A stretch of DNA of 64,000 nucleotides from Bog-113 sp965226755. GTDB lineage: Bacteria; Acidobacteriota; Terriglobia; Bryobacterales; Bryobacteraceae. How positions within the stretch are numbered: the stretch's first letter is position 1; each line of letters opens with the position of its first letter. This document shows, piece after piece, positions 15,884 to 25,241 of this stretch. Location: positions 1 to 64,000 of the forward strand of contig CBDDDT010000002.1 of assembly GCA_965226755.1 (NCBI GenBank), written 5' to 3'. The notes under the pieces are model-generated. The model was not told the origin of the DNA and searched no databases. It saw only the letters and a list, made by a program, of their open reading frames with translations. The position numbers and the translations under genes are program-made.

Positions 15884-16998
15884 ACTCCGGCGTGCTCGCG
15901 CTCCCAATCGCGGTGCGCGGAGGTGAAGTACTCAAGCCTGATCTTCTTGAACTCGGTCGACGAATACAGCGTCGATCGGTCAGTGATCTGCGTGTCCTCG
16001 GCGATCGAATCGAGGATCGCGTCGCACTCCTCCTTGGAGCGACCGTGGGCCATCGTGAACACCGAGTAGGGCCAGTCGGCGTAGGTCGGGCGCTGGTAGC
16101 AGTGCGAGATGCCCCGGAACGATGCCATCCTCGCGCCGAGCTCCAGAATCCGGTCGTCCGGGACCTTCCAGACGCCCATGCCGTTGGCGCTGAAACCCGC
16201 CCGGCGGTGAAACAGGATCGCGGCGACGCGGCGCAGCAGTCGGCGCTCCTGCATGCTCTGCAGATGGTCCAGCAGCCGCTGTTGATCGATCCCAAGCTCG
16301 TGCGCGGCCGGCGCGAACGGCTCGGGGATCACCGGCAGGTCGCCCTGGGTCGCGCGGATCACGGCTTTGTCGAACTCGTCGTAGGGCTGGCGCTCGGTCT
16401 CCGCCGGCGGCACCGCCTCGACCGTCTTTGAGAGCGCCTCGGTCCCGCCCTCCATCTCCAGGTCCATGCGGATCTTGAACAGCTTCAGCGTCGGCAGCTG
16501 ACGGACCGACTCGGCGCCCGCCTCCGTGGCCAGCACGTCGAGCGTGCCCTGCAGCCCGAGCTTCGAATCCGGCTCGGTGGCGATCGTGAACCAGATGTTG
16601 AACTCGTGATTGCGCAGGTAGTTGTGCGACACGCCGGGATGGGCGTTGATGATGTTCGCGGCTCGCCACGGGTTGTCGGGATCGACCTTGGCCGCGACCA
16701 GCATCGACTCGTAGCCCAACGCACGGGTGTCGAAGATCGGGGTGACCTGGCGGATGATGCGCTCGTCGAGCAGCCGCTGCACGCGCTGCATCACCTCCTG
16801 CTCGGACACGCTCGCCTGCTGCGCGACGTGCTCGTAGGGCCTCGCCGTGATCGGGAACTGGCCCTGCATCAGGTTCAGCAGCCGTTTGTCGAGGTCGTCG
16901 AGCGCGATCGCCGCGCCATCTTTGCGGCTGCGCAGCTTGGGGCCGTGATTGCCGGCGTTGGCATCCTGAACGCCATCGGCAGTGTCTACTGAAGCCAT
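15880..16998 (-). CDS. Fused Lrp/AsnC-type siroheme decarboxylase-like protein (AhbA-AhbB/NirDL-like)
   Basis: A 372-residue protein made of two Lrp/AsnC-like halves. Each has a winged helix (about 35-85 and 207-260) followed by a ferredoxin-like domain. The first domain contains HPGVSHNYLRNHEFNIWF (120-137) with His131; the second contains CYQRPTYADWPYSVFTMAHGR (CYQRP begins at 300) and ends in TLYSSTEFKKIRLEYF. These segments are characteristic of AhbA/AhbB and NirDLGH siroheme decarboxylases rather than amino-acid-sensing Lrp. Most such enzymes are two polypeptides; here both are in one chain. The gene lies between hemB and hemL with four-base overlap to hemL. It may decarboxylate siroheme or act as a haem-linked regulator. 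Confidence 0.75.
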   Translation of the reverse strand: MASVDTADGVQDANAGNHGPKLRSRKDGAAIALDDLDKRLLNLMQGQFPITARPYEHVAQQASVSEQEVMQRVQRLLDERIIRQVTPIFDTRALGYESMLVAAKVDPDNPWRAANIINAHPGVSHNYLRNHEFNIWFTIATEPDSKLGLQGTLDVLATEAGAESVRQLPTLKLFKIRMDLEMEGGTEALSKTVEAVPPAETERQPYDEFDKAVIRATQGDLPVIPEPFAPAAHELGIDQQRLLDHLQSMQERRLLRRVAAILFHRRAGFSANGMGVWKVPDDRILELGARMASFRGISHCYQRPTYADWPYSVFTMAHGRSKEECDAILDSIAEDTQITDRSTLYSSTEFKKIRLEYFTSAHRDWEREHAGV

Positions 16999-17967
16999 TC
17001 CGCCGCCTCCTTCGCGTGATAGGTGATGATCATGTCGGCGCCCGCGCGCCGGATCGAAGTGAGGGCCTCGAGCACGGCGGCCCGCTCGTCCAGCCAGCCC
17101 GCGGCCGCCGCGGCCTTCAACATCGAGTACTCGCCGGAAACGTTGTACGCGGCGACCGGCACGCCCGTGTCGTCCTTGATCGTGCGCAGCACATCCAGAT
17201 ATGGCAGCGCCGGCTTCACGATCAGGATGTCGGCGCCCTCCTGCACGTCAAGGCGCGCCTCCCGCAGCGCCTCGCCGGCGTTGGCCGGGTCCATCTGATA
17301 ACCGCGGCGGTCGCCGAATGCGGGCGCGGAGTCCGCCGCCTCGCGGAACGGGCCGTAGAACGCCGAGGCGAACTTGGCGCTGTAGGCCATGATCGGCGTG
17401 TCGGTGAAGCCGTCGTCGTCGAGCGCCCGCCGGATCGTCGAGACGCGTCCATCCATCATGTCGCTGGGCGCGACGATGTCCGCGCCGGCCTGCGCCTGGG
17501 AGATCGCGGCTCGGTTCAGCAGCTCGAGCGTCTGGTCGTTGTCGACGGAGGGTGGGTGGGACCCCCTCCGGACGACGCCGCAGTGACCGTGGCTCGTGTA
17601 CTCGCACAGGCACAGGTCGGTGATCACCAACAGCTCCGGGTGCGCGTCCTTGATCGCACGCGTAGCGAGCTGAATGATCCCCTCATCGTCGTAGGCGCCG
17701 GTGCCGAACTCGTCCTTGGCCGCGGGCAGGCCGAACAGCAGCACCGCCGGGATTCCCCGGGCGCGCGCCTCCCCGGCCTCCTCGACGGCGTGGGCGATCG
17801 ACAGGTGGTCGATCCCGGGCATCGCCGGATCGGCTCACGACGGTCGACGCCGTGGGCGACGAACATCGGGTAGATGAACTCCGCCGGCGTCAGCCGCGTT
17901 TCACGTACGAGGCCGCGCAGCGCGCGATTGGCGCGCAGCCTGCGTAGGCGGGTCTGCGGAACGACAT
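16986..17967 (-). CDS. hemB: Delta-aminolevulinic acid dehydratase (porphobilinogen synthase), with two frameshifts
   Basis: An ALA dehydratase of about 325 residues condensing two 5-aminolevulinate molecules to porphobilinogen. The main frame (ending 16986) has the zinc-binding Cys cluster CLCEYTSHGHCG, Schiff-base lysines in YSAKFASAFYGPF and VKPALPYLD, and NVSGEYSM. The N-terminal QTRLRRLRANRALRGLVRET and EFIYPMFVAHGVDRREPI lie in a second frame, and the only good ATG (17967, MSF) in a third. So one-base errors are inferred near 17,820-17,830 and near 17,950-17,960. It heads the minus-strand run of haem genes and overlaps the next gene by 13 bases. Confidence 0.88.
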
Positions 17968-18073
17968 AGCGTGTATTCGAGGATAACGGCGCGATCGCAC
18001 CGCCCGCGCGGCCGGCCCGCCGGCGGCCGGCCCGGTCGACGCCAATCGTCTCTGCCTGTAGGCTGTGGCTTGC

Positions 18074-18292
18074 ATGAGCAACCTTGACCGCCGGGGCGGC
18101 TACACCCCGCGACACGTACGTGAAAAGCGCGCCTACCGGTTGGCCACGGTCGGCGCCGGCGCGGGCGGCCTCGGAGTGGTCACGCTCGTCCTTTCGGTCG
18201 TCGGAATCATCTCGTTCACGATCCCGGTGCTGCTGCTGATCATCGCCGCGCTGTGCGCCTACGGGTTCATGCGCACCACCGGCAAGCGTTAG
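18074..18292 (+). CDS. Small two-helix membrane protein
   Basis: A 72-residue protein with a basic, soluble N-terminus (SNLDRRGGYTPRHVREKRAYR) and two adjacent hydrophobic segments (about 26-45 and 47-66) ending in TTGKR. No family was recognised. It is divergent from hemB with a 106-base GC-rich spacer that contains GCGGCCGGCCCG twice, and convergent with the AI-2E-type transporter, whose stop overlaps its stop. Function unknown; the ATG at 18074 is preferred over an in-frame start three codons upstream. Confidence 0.6.
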   Translation: MSNLDRRGGYTPRHVREKRAYRLATVGAGAGGLGVVTLVLSVVGIISFTIPVLLLIIAALCAYGFMRTTGKR

Positions 18293-19555
18293 CGGCTTTT
18301 CGGTTCCGGTTCCGGAGGGTCCGGTCCTGGAGCGTCCGGCCGGGCGGATGTGGCGATGGCCGGCAGGTTCGGCGGGCCCCAGGATTCGAAGATCGTGTGG
18401 TCCCGCAGGTAGAGGATGGTCTGGCGGATCACCGCCGCCACCGGCAGCGCGACCAGCGATCCGATGATCCCGTACAGCGCGTCCCCGATCAGCAGCGACA
18501 CGATGATCACGATCGGGTTGATCCGCAGCGCGTGGCCGAACACCTGCGGCGAGACGACGTGGCCCTCGAGCTGCTGCAGGCCGATGAACCCGATCAGCAG
18601 CCACACCGCCGACAGCGGGTTCTCGAACAGCGCCACCAGCAGCGCCGGGATCGGGCCGATGATCGGTCCGACGTACGGGATGAACTCCATCAGGCCGTAG
18701 AAGGCGCCGAAGAACGCCGCGTAGTTGCTGCCGGGCGGGGAAGATCCCGAGCCAGCCGAATATGTACAGCATCAGGGTCGCGGAACCACCCATCACCAGG
18801 CTGAAGATCACCTGTCCGCGGACGTAGCCGGACACGGCGTGCTGGACCAACCGCGGGTAGTCGTCCTCGACGGTGCCGTCGCTCGGCGGCATCACACGTC
18901 GTACGAGCCGGCCGATCTGGCGGCCGTAGACCAGCATGTAGATCGACAGCACGAGGATCAGCACCAGGTCGAAGCCGATCGTCACCAGTTTGGTCAGCAG
19001 GCCGCGGGAGAAGTCGACGATCGCGCCCGATCGCTTCAGCACGTCTTTTTGCAGCGTCTTCAGGGCGCTCTGGCCCTGTTTGGTGAGATGGACCTTGATC
19101 CCGTGCTGGTTCAGGAACGTCTGCAGGTTGGTGAGGTCGCGGTTGGCATGGCGGGTCAGCTCCGGCAGGTTGTGCTGGAAATGGCGGATCTGCGTCGAGA
19201 CCGGGCTCACCAGCAGAAAGCCGATGCCGACCACGACCGCCACCAAGCCGAGGTAGACCGACAAGATCGCGAGACCCCTCGGCATTACCTGATGAAGGAT
19301 CCGCACCGGGGGCGCCAGGATCAGGGCCACCAGACACGCGATCACGAGCACCAGAAAGAGCGTTCCCGACGCGCGGGCCAGCTCCCACAGACCGAGTAGC
19401 GCCAAAGGCAGCAGCACCAGCTGCACCCAGCGGCGGATCACGACCCGCTCGACCGTGGGTCCGGCCGGCGGCTCAGCGGGCCCCGCCGGCAGCTCAGTGC
19501 CCACCGCGACGCCGTGCTCCATCGCCCCCGGCTCGGGCAGCTCTCCTGCGCTCAT
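18289..19555 (-). CDS. AI-2E family transporter/permease, frameshifted near 18735
   Basis: A polytopic membrane protein of about 420 residues in the AI-2E transporter (PerM/TqsA/YdiK) family. The N-terminal part in one frame has two early helices, a long extracytoplasmic section (SPVSTQIRHFQHNLPELTRH) and the family region GYVRGQVIFSLVMGGSATL. After GWLGIFPA the frame turns Arg-rich; the other frame resumes with LMEFIPYVGPIIGPIPALL, GLQQLEGHVVSPQVFG and INPIVIIVSLLIGDALYG, all family hallmarks. One indel near 18730-18740 explains the break. Substrate is unknown; some members export small molecules or act as Na+/H+ antiporters. It is divergent from the YmdB-like gene with only 37 bases between starts. 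Confidence 0.8.
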
Positions 19556-19592
19556 ATACGCCTTTGCGCCGCGGCCGCGACAATCCCTGCCG

Positions 19593-20378
19593 ATGGTGAC
19601 CAACATCCTGTTCGTCGGCGACGTCGTCGGCGGTCTCGGCAAGCGCACGCTGCTCGGCCTGCTGCCGTCGCTCCGCGAGCGGCTCGCGGTCGATTTCGTC
19701 GTCGTCAACGGAGAGAACATCGCCGGCGGGATCGGGATCACGCCCAAGCTCGCCGATCAACTGTTTGACGGCGGCGCTGACGTGATCACGCTTGGCAACC
19801 ACACCTACCGTCAGCGTGACATCTACCCGTATCTGGACGAGCATGACGCGATCCTGCGGCCGGCCAACTACCTGCGTTCCCAGCCCGGCCACGGCTGGTG
19901 CGTCGTCAAGCGCGGCGACGTCCGGCTCGGAGTCGTGTCGCTGTCGGGCAACCTGTTCATGGATGCCGGCCGGCCCGCGTTCGCCGAGGCCGACGCCGCG
20001 CTGCACGCGCTCCGCGACCAGGCCGACCACGTGCTCGTCGACATGCACGCGGAGGCGACCAGCGAGAAGGTCGCGCTCGGGTGGTACCTCGATGGCCGGG
20101 TCACCGCCGTGGTGGGCACACACACGCACGTGCCCACCGCCGATGCGCGAGTACTGCCGGGCGGCACCGCCTACATCACCGACGTCGGCATGACCGGCCC
20201 GCGCGGTGGCGTGATCGGCGTCCGGCGGGAGCTGGCGATCGAGTCGATCGCCACCAAGATGCCAGTCCGGTTCGAGACCTCAGACGAGGATCCGTGGCTC
20301 AACGCGGTGCTGATCCGGGCGGCATCCGAGCCCCGGCGGGCCGAGGCGATCGAACAGGTGCTGCTGCCGGCGGCGTGA
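19593..20378 (+). CDS. YmdB-family metallophosphoesterase (TIGR00282-like)
   Basis: A 261-residue calcineurin-like phosphoesterase of the YmdB/TIGR00282 family, which hydrolyse 2',3'-cyclic nucleotides. Metal-ligand motifs are GDVVG (9-13), NGEN, GNHTY, DMHAEATSEK and GTHTHVPTAD, ending with YITDVGMTGP. The ATG at 19593 gives the standard N-terminus MVTNILFVGDVVG. In Bacillus YmdB affects biofilm and sporulation gene expression; in this organism its role is only inferred. Reading frame is intact, unlike most neighbours. Confidence 0.88.
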   Translation: MVTNILFVGDVVGGLGKRTLLGLLPSLRERLAVDFVVVNGENIAGGIGITPKLADQLFDGGADVITLGNHTYRQRDIYPYLDEHDAILRPANYLRSQPGHGWCVVKRGDVRLGVVSLSGNLFMDAGRPAFAEADAALHALRDQADHVLVDMHAEATSEKVALGWYLDGRVTAVVGTHTHVPTADARVLPGGTAYITDVGMTGPRGGVIGVRRELAIESIATKMPVRFETSDEDPWLNAVLIRAASEPRRAEAIEQVLLPAA

Positions 20379-20702
20379 GCGCGTTTGAGAGGTGATGCAG
20401 ATTTCCGTCGCATGCGGCGGGTTTCTCGACACACCCCCCGCGGCGTTCGCAGAGCACAACCGCCCGGCGGAACGCGGAGTCAGCGCAGCAGGCTGCGGTT
20501 GTTCGGAGGGTCGGCTCGCCGGTCCACGGGTGTCACCGGTCCGCCCGGGGCGATTGTCCTGATAGGCGCGGTAGACGAGCGGGATGCCAACCAAGCCGCC
20601 GACGACCGCCAGCACGACCGCCACGATCGTCGAGATCGCGATCGCGACCACGGCGACGATCATGCCGAGCGGCAACAACCATGGGAGGAGCCATCTGGGC
20701 AT
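20280..20702 (-). CDS. Small membrane protein, uncertain 3' end
   Basis: The N-terminal 55 residues (MPRWLLPWLLPLGMIVAVV, then a second hydrophobic segment and VYRAYQDNRPG) look like a real two-helix membrane protein. The remaining Arg/Ser/Pro-rich tail runs to 20280 antisense to the end of the YmdB-like gene and is probably not genuine. A frameshift or an earlier stop near 20,400-20,500 is likely. No family recognised; confidence applies to the N-terminal part only. Confidence 0.4.
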   Translation of the reverse strand: MPRWLLPWLLPLGMIVAVVAIAISTIVAVVLAVVGGLVGIPLVYRAYQDNRPGRTGDTRGPASRPSEQPQPAALTPRSAGRLCSANAAGGVSRNPPHATEICITSQTRSRRRQQHLFDRLGPPGLGCRPDQHRVEPRILV

Positions 20703-20748
20703 GGAACCGGATCCTACGCGCCCACCGGCCTCCACCCCAAACACCGAG

Positions 20749-22538
20749 TCAGCTCGATGACGGCGGCGGCGGCGACAAGCCGGCCACGCTGGGCACCACC
20801 GGCATTCCGGCCGGGGTCGGCTCGTCGACCGGGTCCCAGGCGGCGTAGAGGTGTTGGCCCGGCTCGGGGTGCGAGGCGAACAGGGCCACCAGCACGAGCG
20901 GGAAGAACCAGACGATGTAGGGGTACAGCCAGTAGTTGACCGTCAGCTGCAGGGCGATCAGCACAGCGGCGCCGAACGCGGCGACCTGCATCGTGCCGCG
21001 GCGACCGGGCAGTATCGCCACCACGATCGCCAGTGCTACGGCGGCGCCCTGGAGCAGGTGTTGCAGGAGGCCGAGACCGCCCCAGAGGCCGTAGATCGAG
21101 AACGGGGTGACGCGGTCTGATTGATAGGCGATCGAGTCGTGCCAGAAGGCGTGCAGGTCGTGCTTGACCAGCACCGGCACCATGCAGATCACGATGACGA
21201 GTCCGAACGCGACGCAGAACTGCAGCACCGCACGGCGGGTCGGCCAGTCGCCGATCCCCCGCAGCAACAGCGGCGCCAGCGCGAACGGCGCGAACTTGGT
21301 CAGTCCGGCGAGCGCGGCGAACACGCCACGGGCGGGCGCCGAGGTGATCGCCAACAGCGCATAGGTGACCATCGCCGCGACGAGCGCGTCGTTGGTGTTG
21401 GAGCTCAACGTGAACAAGGTGAACGGGTAGGCGGCCCCAGCCATAGGCGAGCAGGATCCCGAGCGCGTTGCCTTTCAACCGGCGTCCGACGAGGTACAGG
21501 CCCACCAGCGTGATCGCGTCGAAGAAGATCGCGGCCGCGTGCGCTGCGGGCAGCGAGTCCCAGGTGCCGCTCCAGCCGAAGATCAGCCGGAACGGAACGT
21601 AGAAGTAGTAGGACACCGGGCCGTAGGTGTCGCCGTAGGCGTTGTCGGCCGGCCAGTGGCCGTACAGCGGATGCCCGTGGATCAGCTTCGTCGCGCCGAT
21701 CACGCCCGCGTAGCCGACGTCGATCACGTTCGAGTTGAGGACGTCGAGTCCGATCCGGAACGCCATCAGGAAGACGATCGCGACCGCCAACCATCCGATC
21801 GGGACGATCGTGCGCAACGGTTCACGCGGGATGCCCTTGCCCAGTCCGAGCGCCAGCATTCGCGCCAACAGATAGAGCAGGAACGGATAGACGAGCGGGA
21901 CCGAGATCCCGATCTTGGCGTGGTTGAAGAACGCCAGCGAAATCGAGAAGCCGAGCAGCATCAGCAGATCCAGATGCAGCAGCGTCGGCCGCCGGCGCCA
22001 GGGAATGAACGGGGCCCACGAACACGAGGCACATCGGGATCCAGATGAACCAGTCGTTGACGTCGCGGCCGAACGCGCCGTGATAGCCGCGGGCCATCGT
22101 CCAGGCGACCTGGAAGCCGGTCCAGCTCTGGGTGACCTTGCCGGTCCGGTCGTCGACGTAGACCTGGATCAGCTCCCGGGCGGGCTTCTGATCGGAGAAC
22201 CAGCTGACTTGCCACTCCGGGTAGCCCTTCGTGTACTCGTAGGGCACCGCGTGCCGGTGGCGGCGCAGCTCGGCCTTGACGACCGGGCTGCGTGAGGCGA
22301 TCGCCAGCACTTGGTTGGCACTGAGCCGGTAGCCGGCCGGAGGCTTGGTCTGCGAGGTGACCAGTACCGGCGTTCCCGCAGCGACCGTGGTCGTGACCGT
22401 GTCGGTGTGCGTGACCGTCGTTGACGCGGGCGCGGCCGGTGAACCGACTGCCGACGCCGGTCCCGCGTTCAATCCGCAGCCGAGCGCCAGCACGACGAAA
22501 CAGACCAACAGCGACGCCAACCTCCGCGGCGTGCTCAC
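20749..22538 (-). CDS. Membrane glycosyltransferase-like protein with N-terminal PepSY-like domain, frameshifted
   Basis: Three frames join into one protein of about 595 residues. It begins with a GTG-started signal peptide (LASLLVCFVVLALGCGLNA). A soluble domain with YRLSANQVLAIA, EWQVSWFS, IQVYVDDRTGKVTQSWTG and VAWTMARGYHGAFG resembles PepSY domains. About ten membrane helices follow, including GHPLYGHWPADNAYGDTYG and YYFYVPF, typical of GT87/DUF2029 polyprenol-linked mannosyltransferases. Breaks occur near 22,025 and near 21,445-21,455, each repaired by a one-base change. GtrA lies 17 bases upstream. It probably transfers a sugar from a lipid carrier on the outer membrane face, with the PepSY-like domain outside. 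Confidence 0.7.
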
Positions 22539-22555
22539 GGCAGCCCTGAAGTTCC

Positions 22556-23044
22556 TTAGAGCTTGAAGCTCCAGAGCTTCTGGCCGAGGAAGTTGACCGG
22601 CATTCCGACCGCGTTGGCGATCGCCTGCGCGAGCACCTGCTCCATGCCGGTCGTCTTGACCAGCGTGATCAAGACGGCGTAGTTGACCCCGAACGACAGC
22701 AGCGAGACGGCGAAGAACTTCCACGCCTGATGGCGGTAATGGACCTCGCGAGCGTGGCTGAAGGTCCAGCGCCGGTTCCAGTAGAAGTTGTTCGCCGTCC
22801 CCAGCAGGTAGGCGATCGGCGAGGCGACCCAGTACGTGACCCCGAGCAGGTGAACGAGGATCGCGAACGAGATCAGGTTGACCGCGTAGCCACTGGCGCC
22901 GACCGCGCCGAAGCGCACGAGCTGCAACCAGTTCTGGCCTTTGCGGATCCCCAGACGAACACGGTGATGAAACGGCAGTTCAATGACTGCCGTCGTCAAC
23001 TCCTCAGCGGGCATCTCTTCCAATCTATCGCTCGTCTGAGGCAT
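22556..23044 (-). CDS. GtrA-family membrane protein
   Basis: A 162-residue protein with four membrane helices. It shows LVRFGAVGASGYAVNLISF, NNFYWNRRWTFS (the GtrA signature around the WTF) and a closing VNFLGQKLWSF. GtrA proteins are thought to flip or assist polyprenyl-phosphate-linked sugars. The neighbouring membrane glycosyltransferase-like gene is immediately downstream, so the pair probably glycosylates a cell-surface component. ATG at 23044 is used; an internal ATG eleven codons in is also possible. Confidence 0.85.
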   Translation of the reverse strand: MPQTSDRLEEMPAEELTTAVIELPFHHRVRLGIRKGQNWLQLVRFGAVGASGYAVNLISFAILVHLLGVTYWVASPIAYLLGTANNFYWNRRWTFSHAREVHYRHQAWKFFAVSLLSFGVNYAVLITLVKTTGMEQVLAQAIANAVGMPVNFLGQKLWSFKL

Positions 23045-23077
23045 CGTCGTGAGTATCGGGCCGCAGCTAACGGCCCG

Positions 23078-24576
23078 CTAATCGGTCGGGCGCTCTCCAG
23101 ATACCCCGAAATGACCACGGACCAACGGCGCGATGTCGCGCAGTGACCACTGCTCACGGGCCGCGCGGCTGTCCGGGCCGGTCCCACACCACAGCAGCGT
23201 CGCCAGCGAGTCAGAGCGGTGCAAGGATCCGTGCGAGCCGCCCGCCGACGTGGGCCGACCCTCCCCAGTCCCACGAACTCGTAGCCCGGGGCGGCCGACA
23301 GCAGGATGTCGCCGGCGTGGCGACACCGCAGGGCCGACCAGACCCGCCCGAGCGGATCGGGATACTCGGTGCACAGCAACCGACCGTCCTGGATCTCGGC
23401 GCGCAGCGCGCCAAGATCGCCCGTGACGCTCCATCGCTGCCCGCGCAGGTCCTGAAGTTCGCCGCCCGGAGCAAACCGCAGCTCGCCGCGATGACCGCGA
23501 ATCACGGCCTCGTCGCCATCCAGCCACATCGCCAGGTCGATGCCGTCGACGTCGGCGATCGCATCCAGCGAGCGACGGACGATCTGCTCACGGTGGTCGG
23601 GATCAAGCGCGTAGATCATCGCTGAGCGTTGCGCGGGGCTGAGCGCCACCTCCGGCGCCGGCACCTCCGGTCCGGTCCCGCGTGCGCCCGGGGTCGCGAC
23701 GACGAAGTCTGCGAACGCTTCGTCGAGCCGGATCCGCTCCTCGACCGGCGCCTGTGAATGGTCCGAGCAGATCACCACCGCGTGCTCGGAGAGGAACTGA
23801 TCGGCGCCACCGCCGGCGTGGAACAGGCGCTCCAGCTGGCGGTCGGCCGCCGCCAGCGAGGTCACCTGGGCATGGGGCCCGTTGCGGTGCGACCAGGCGT
23901 CGTTGTCGGGCAGCGAAAACAACATGAAGTCGAACAGGTCATGCTCGACCAGGTAGGAGCCGACGCAGCCGGTGTGCTGATCGCGCGCGCCCGGCAGGCC
24001 CAGCTGGCCCTTGCAGCCGGTCTTGCGCGATGCGTACAGATCGGCGTAGAACAGCTCCTTGGGTCCGAGGATCGTGCGGCGAAACAGGGTCGAGGTGACG
24101 ATCCGCGCCAGCGCCGATTCCTGGGCGACCTCATGCTCGTGGCGGCCTCGGTAGATCAGGTAGGTGGTCCCGGCGGTCCGCACGTCGGCGTCGTCGAGTG
24201 ACTCGAACACGGTCTCGACGTCCTGGGAGAGGTGCTCGGAGTTCATTCGGTAGACGGTGTCGGTGAGCGACCGCAGCACTCCGAACTGACGTGAGGCCGA
24301 GAAGCTCGAGCCGTACTCGACGTAGCGCGACTCGTCACGGTGGTACCAGTTCATCGAGGGGATTCCGTGCTCGTCCGGACCCACGCCGGTGGTGATCGTC
24401 GCGGCGCAGACAGGCGTGACCGACGGGAACGCGGCCACGCAGTCGTCGACGTAGACCCCACGCTCGCGGACGAGCGCCATCGCCGGAGCCCGACCCGCGG
24501 CGATTGCGCGCTCCAGCATCGACTGCTTCATCGCGTCCACCACGACGAGCACGAGCTTGCGCGGCTCGCTGGGCAT
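23078..24576 (-). CDS. Alkaline-phosphatase-superfamily nucleotide pyrophosphatase/phosphodiesterase, frameshifted near 23270
   Basis: A metalloenzyme of about 500 residues. The first metal Asp14 is in LVVVDAMK; the nucleophile is probably Thr54 in FPSVTPVCAATITTG; further metal sites are PDNDAWSH and CSDHSQ. The upstream frame stays ordered to GYEFVGLG, then degenerates. The alternate frame gives GGSHGSLHRSDSLATLLWCG, which supplies the last conserved His and Asp, and closes at 23078. It has no obvious signal peptide. Members cleave phosphodiester or pyrophosphate bonds, often in lipid or nucleotide head groups. It lies near surface-sugar genes. Confidence 0.8.
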
Positions 24577-24600
24577 CAGGTCATCAGCTCGCGTGACGGA

Positions 24601-25191
24601 TTACCGGAGGATCCGCAGGCCGGCGTATTTTTGCTGTGCACGTCCGCGGCCGGCGATCAGCAGCCACAGCAGCGCCAGCAGCAGGATCACGCCGAACGGC
24701 GGCGCGATGATCGACAACGCCGCGCCGATAGCGGCGACGGCCCCGGTGAGAAACGGCAGCGCGGTGACCGCGTCGCGGTCGAGGCGTGCCCGCACCCTCG
24801 CCAGCAGCGGGAACGTCGCCAGCACGCCTATACCGGCGCAGATCACGCCAGCGACGATCCCGATCACGACCGGGTCATGTCGGCGGGCCAGCTCGGCGCC
24901 GAAGAACAGCGCCCCGAGCGCCAGCGACACCGCGGCCAGCCCGTAGGTCAGCCACCGCGGCTCCTCGGTGCTCCCGGAGAACCGCCGTTCGAACAGCCCC
25001 AGGGCCGCCACCCCGAGCACCATGATCAGCAGGAACACGGGCTTTTGCAGGAAAGAGAAGTCAGTGTGCTTGAAGCTCAACTCGACGTCGCCGGCAGCGA
25101 GCGCGCCGGCGACGAGCGCGGGCAGAAATGGGCGAATACCCACTGCTGCTGCCACGCCGATCCCCTGGAAGATGTCAAAGGCGAGATGCAT
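24601..25191 (-). CDS. DUF4126 family membrane protein
   Basis: A 196-residue hydrophobic protein with about five membrane segments. It starts MHLAFDIFQGIGVAAAVGIR and continues with FLPALVAGALAAGD and QKPVFLLIMV, features of the DUF4126 family of uncharacterised bacterial membrane proteins. ATG at 25191 fixes this start; the longer frame upstream is Arg/Ser-rich and overlaps the divergent aminotransferase gene. Function unknown. It is 25 bases downstream of the phosphatase gene's start region, on the same strand. Confidence 0.65.
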   Translation of the reverse strand: MHLAFDIFQGIGVAAAVGIRPFLPALVAGALAAGDVELSFKHTDFSFLQKPVFLLIMVLGVAALGLFERRFSGSTEEPRWLTYGLAAVSLALGALFFGAELARRHDPVVIGIVAGVICAGIGVLATFPLLARVRARLDRDAVTALPFLTGAVAAIGAALSIIAPPFGVILLLALLWLLIAGRGRAQQKYAGLRILR

Positions 25192-25241
25192 CGTGCTGTA
25201 CCTTGAGCAAGCGTGACGATATCGGCCTCCGCCCACCAAGC

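Noticed and set aside
17968..18073. Repeated GCGGCCGGCCCG in the hemB divergent spacer as a possible operator
   Set aside because: The repeat is low in complexity and of a kind expected by chance in such GC-rich DNA; not strong enough for a separate claim.
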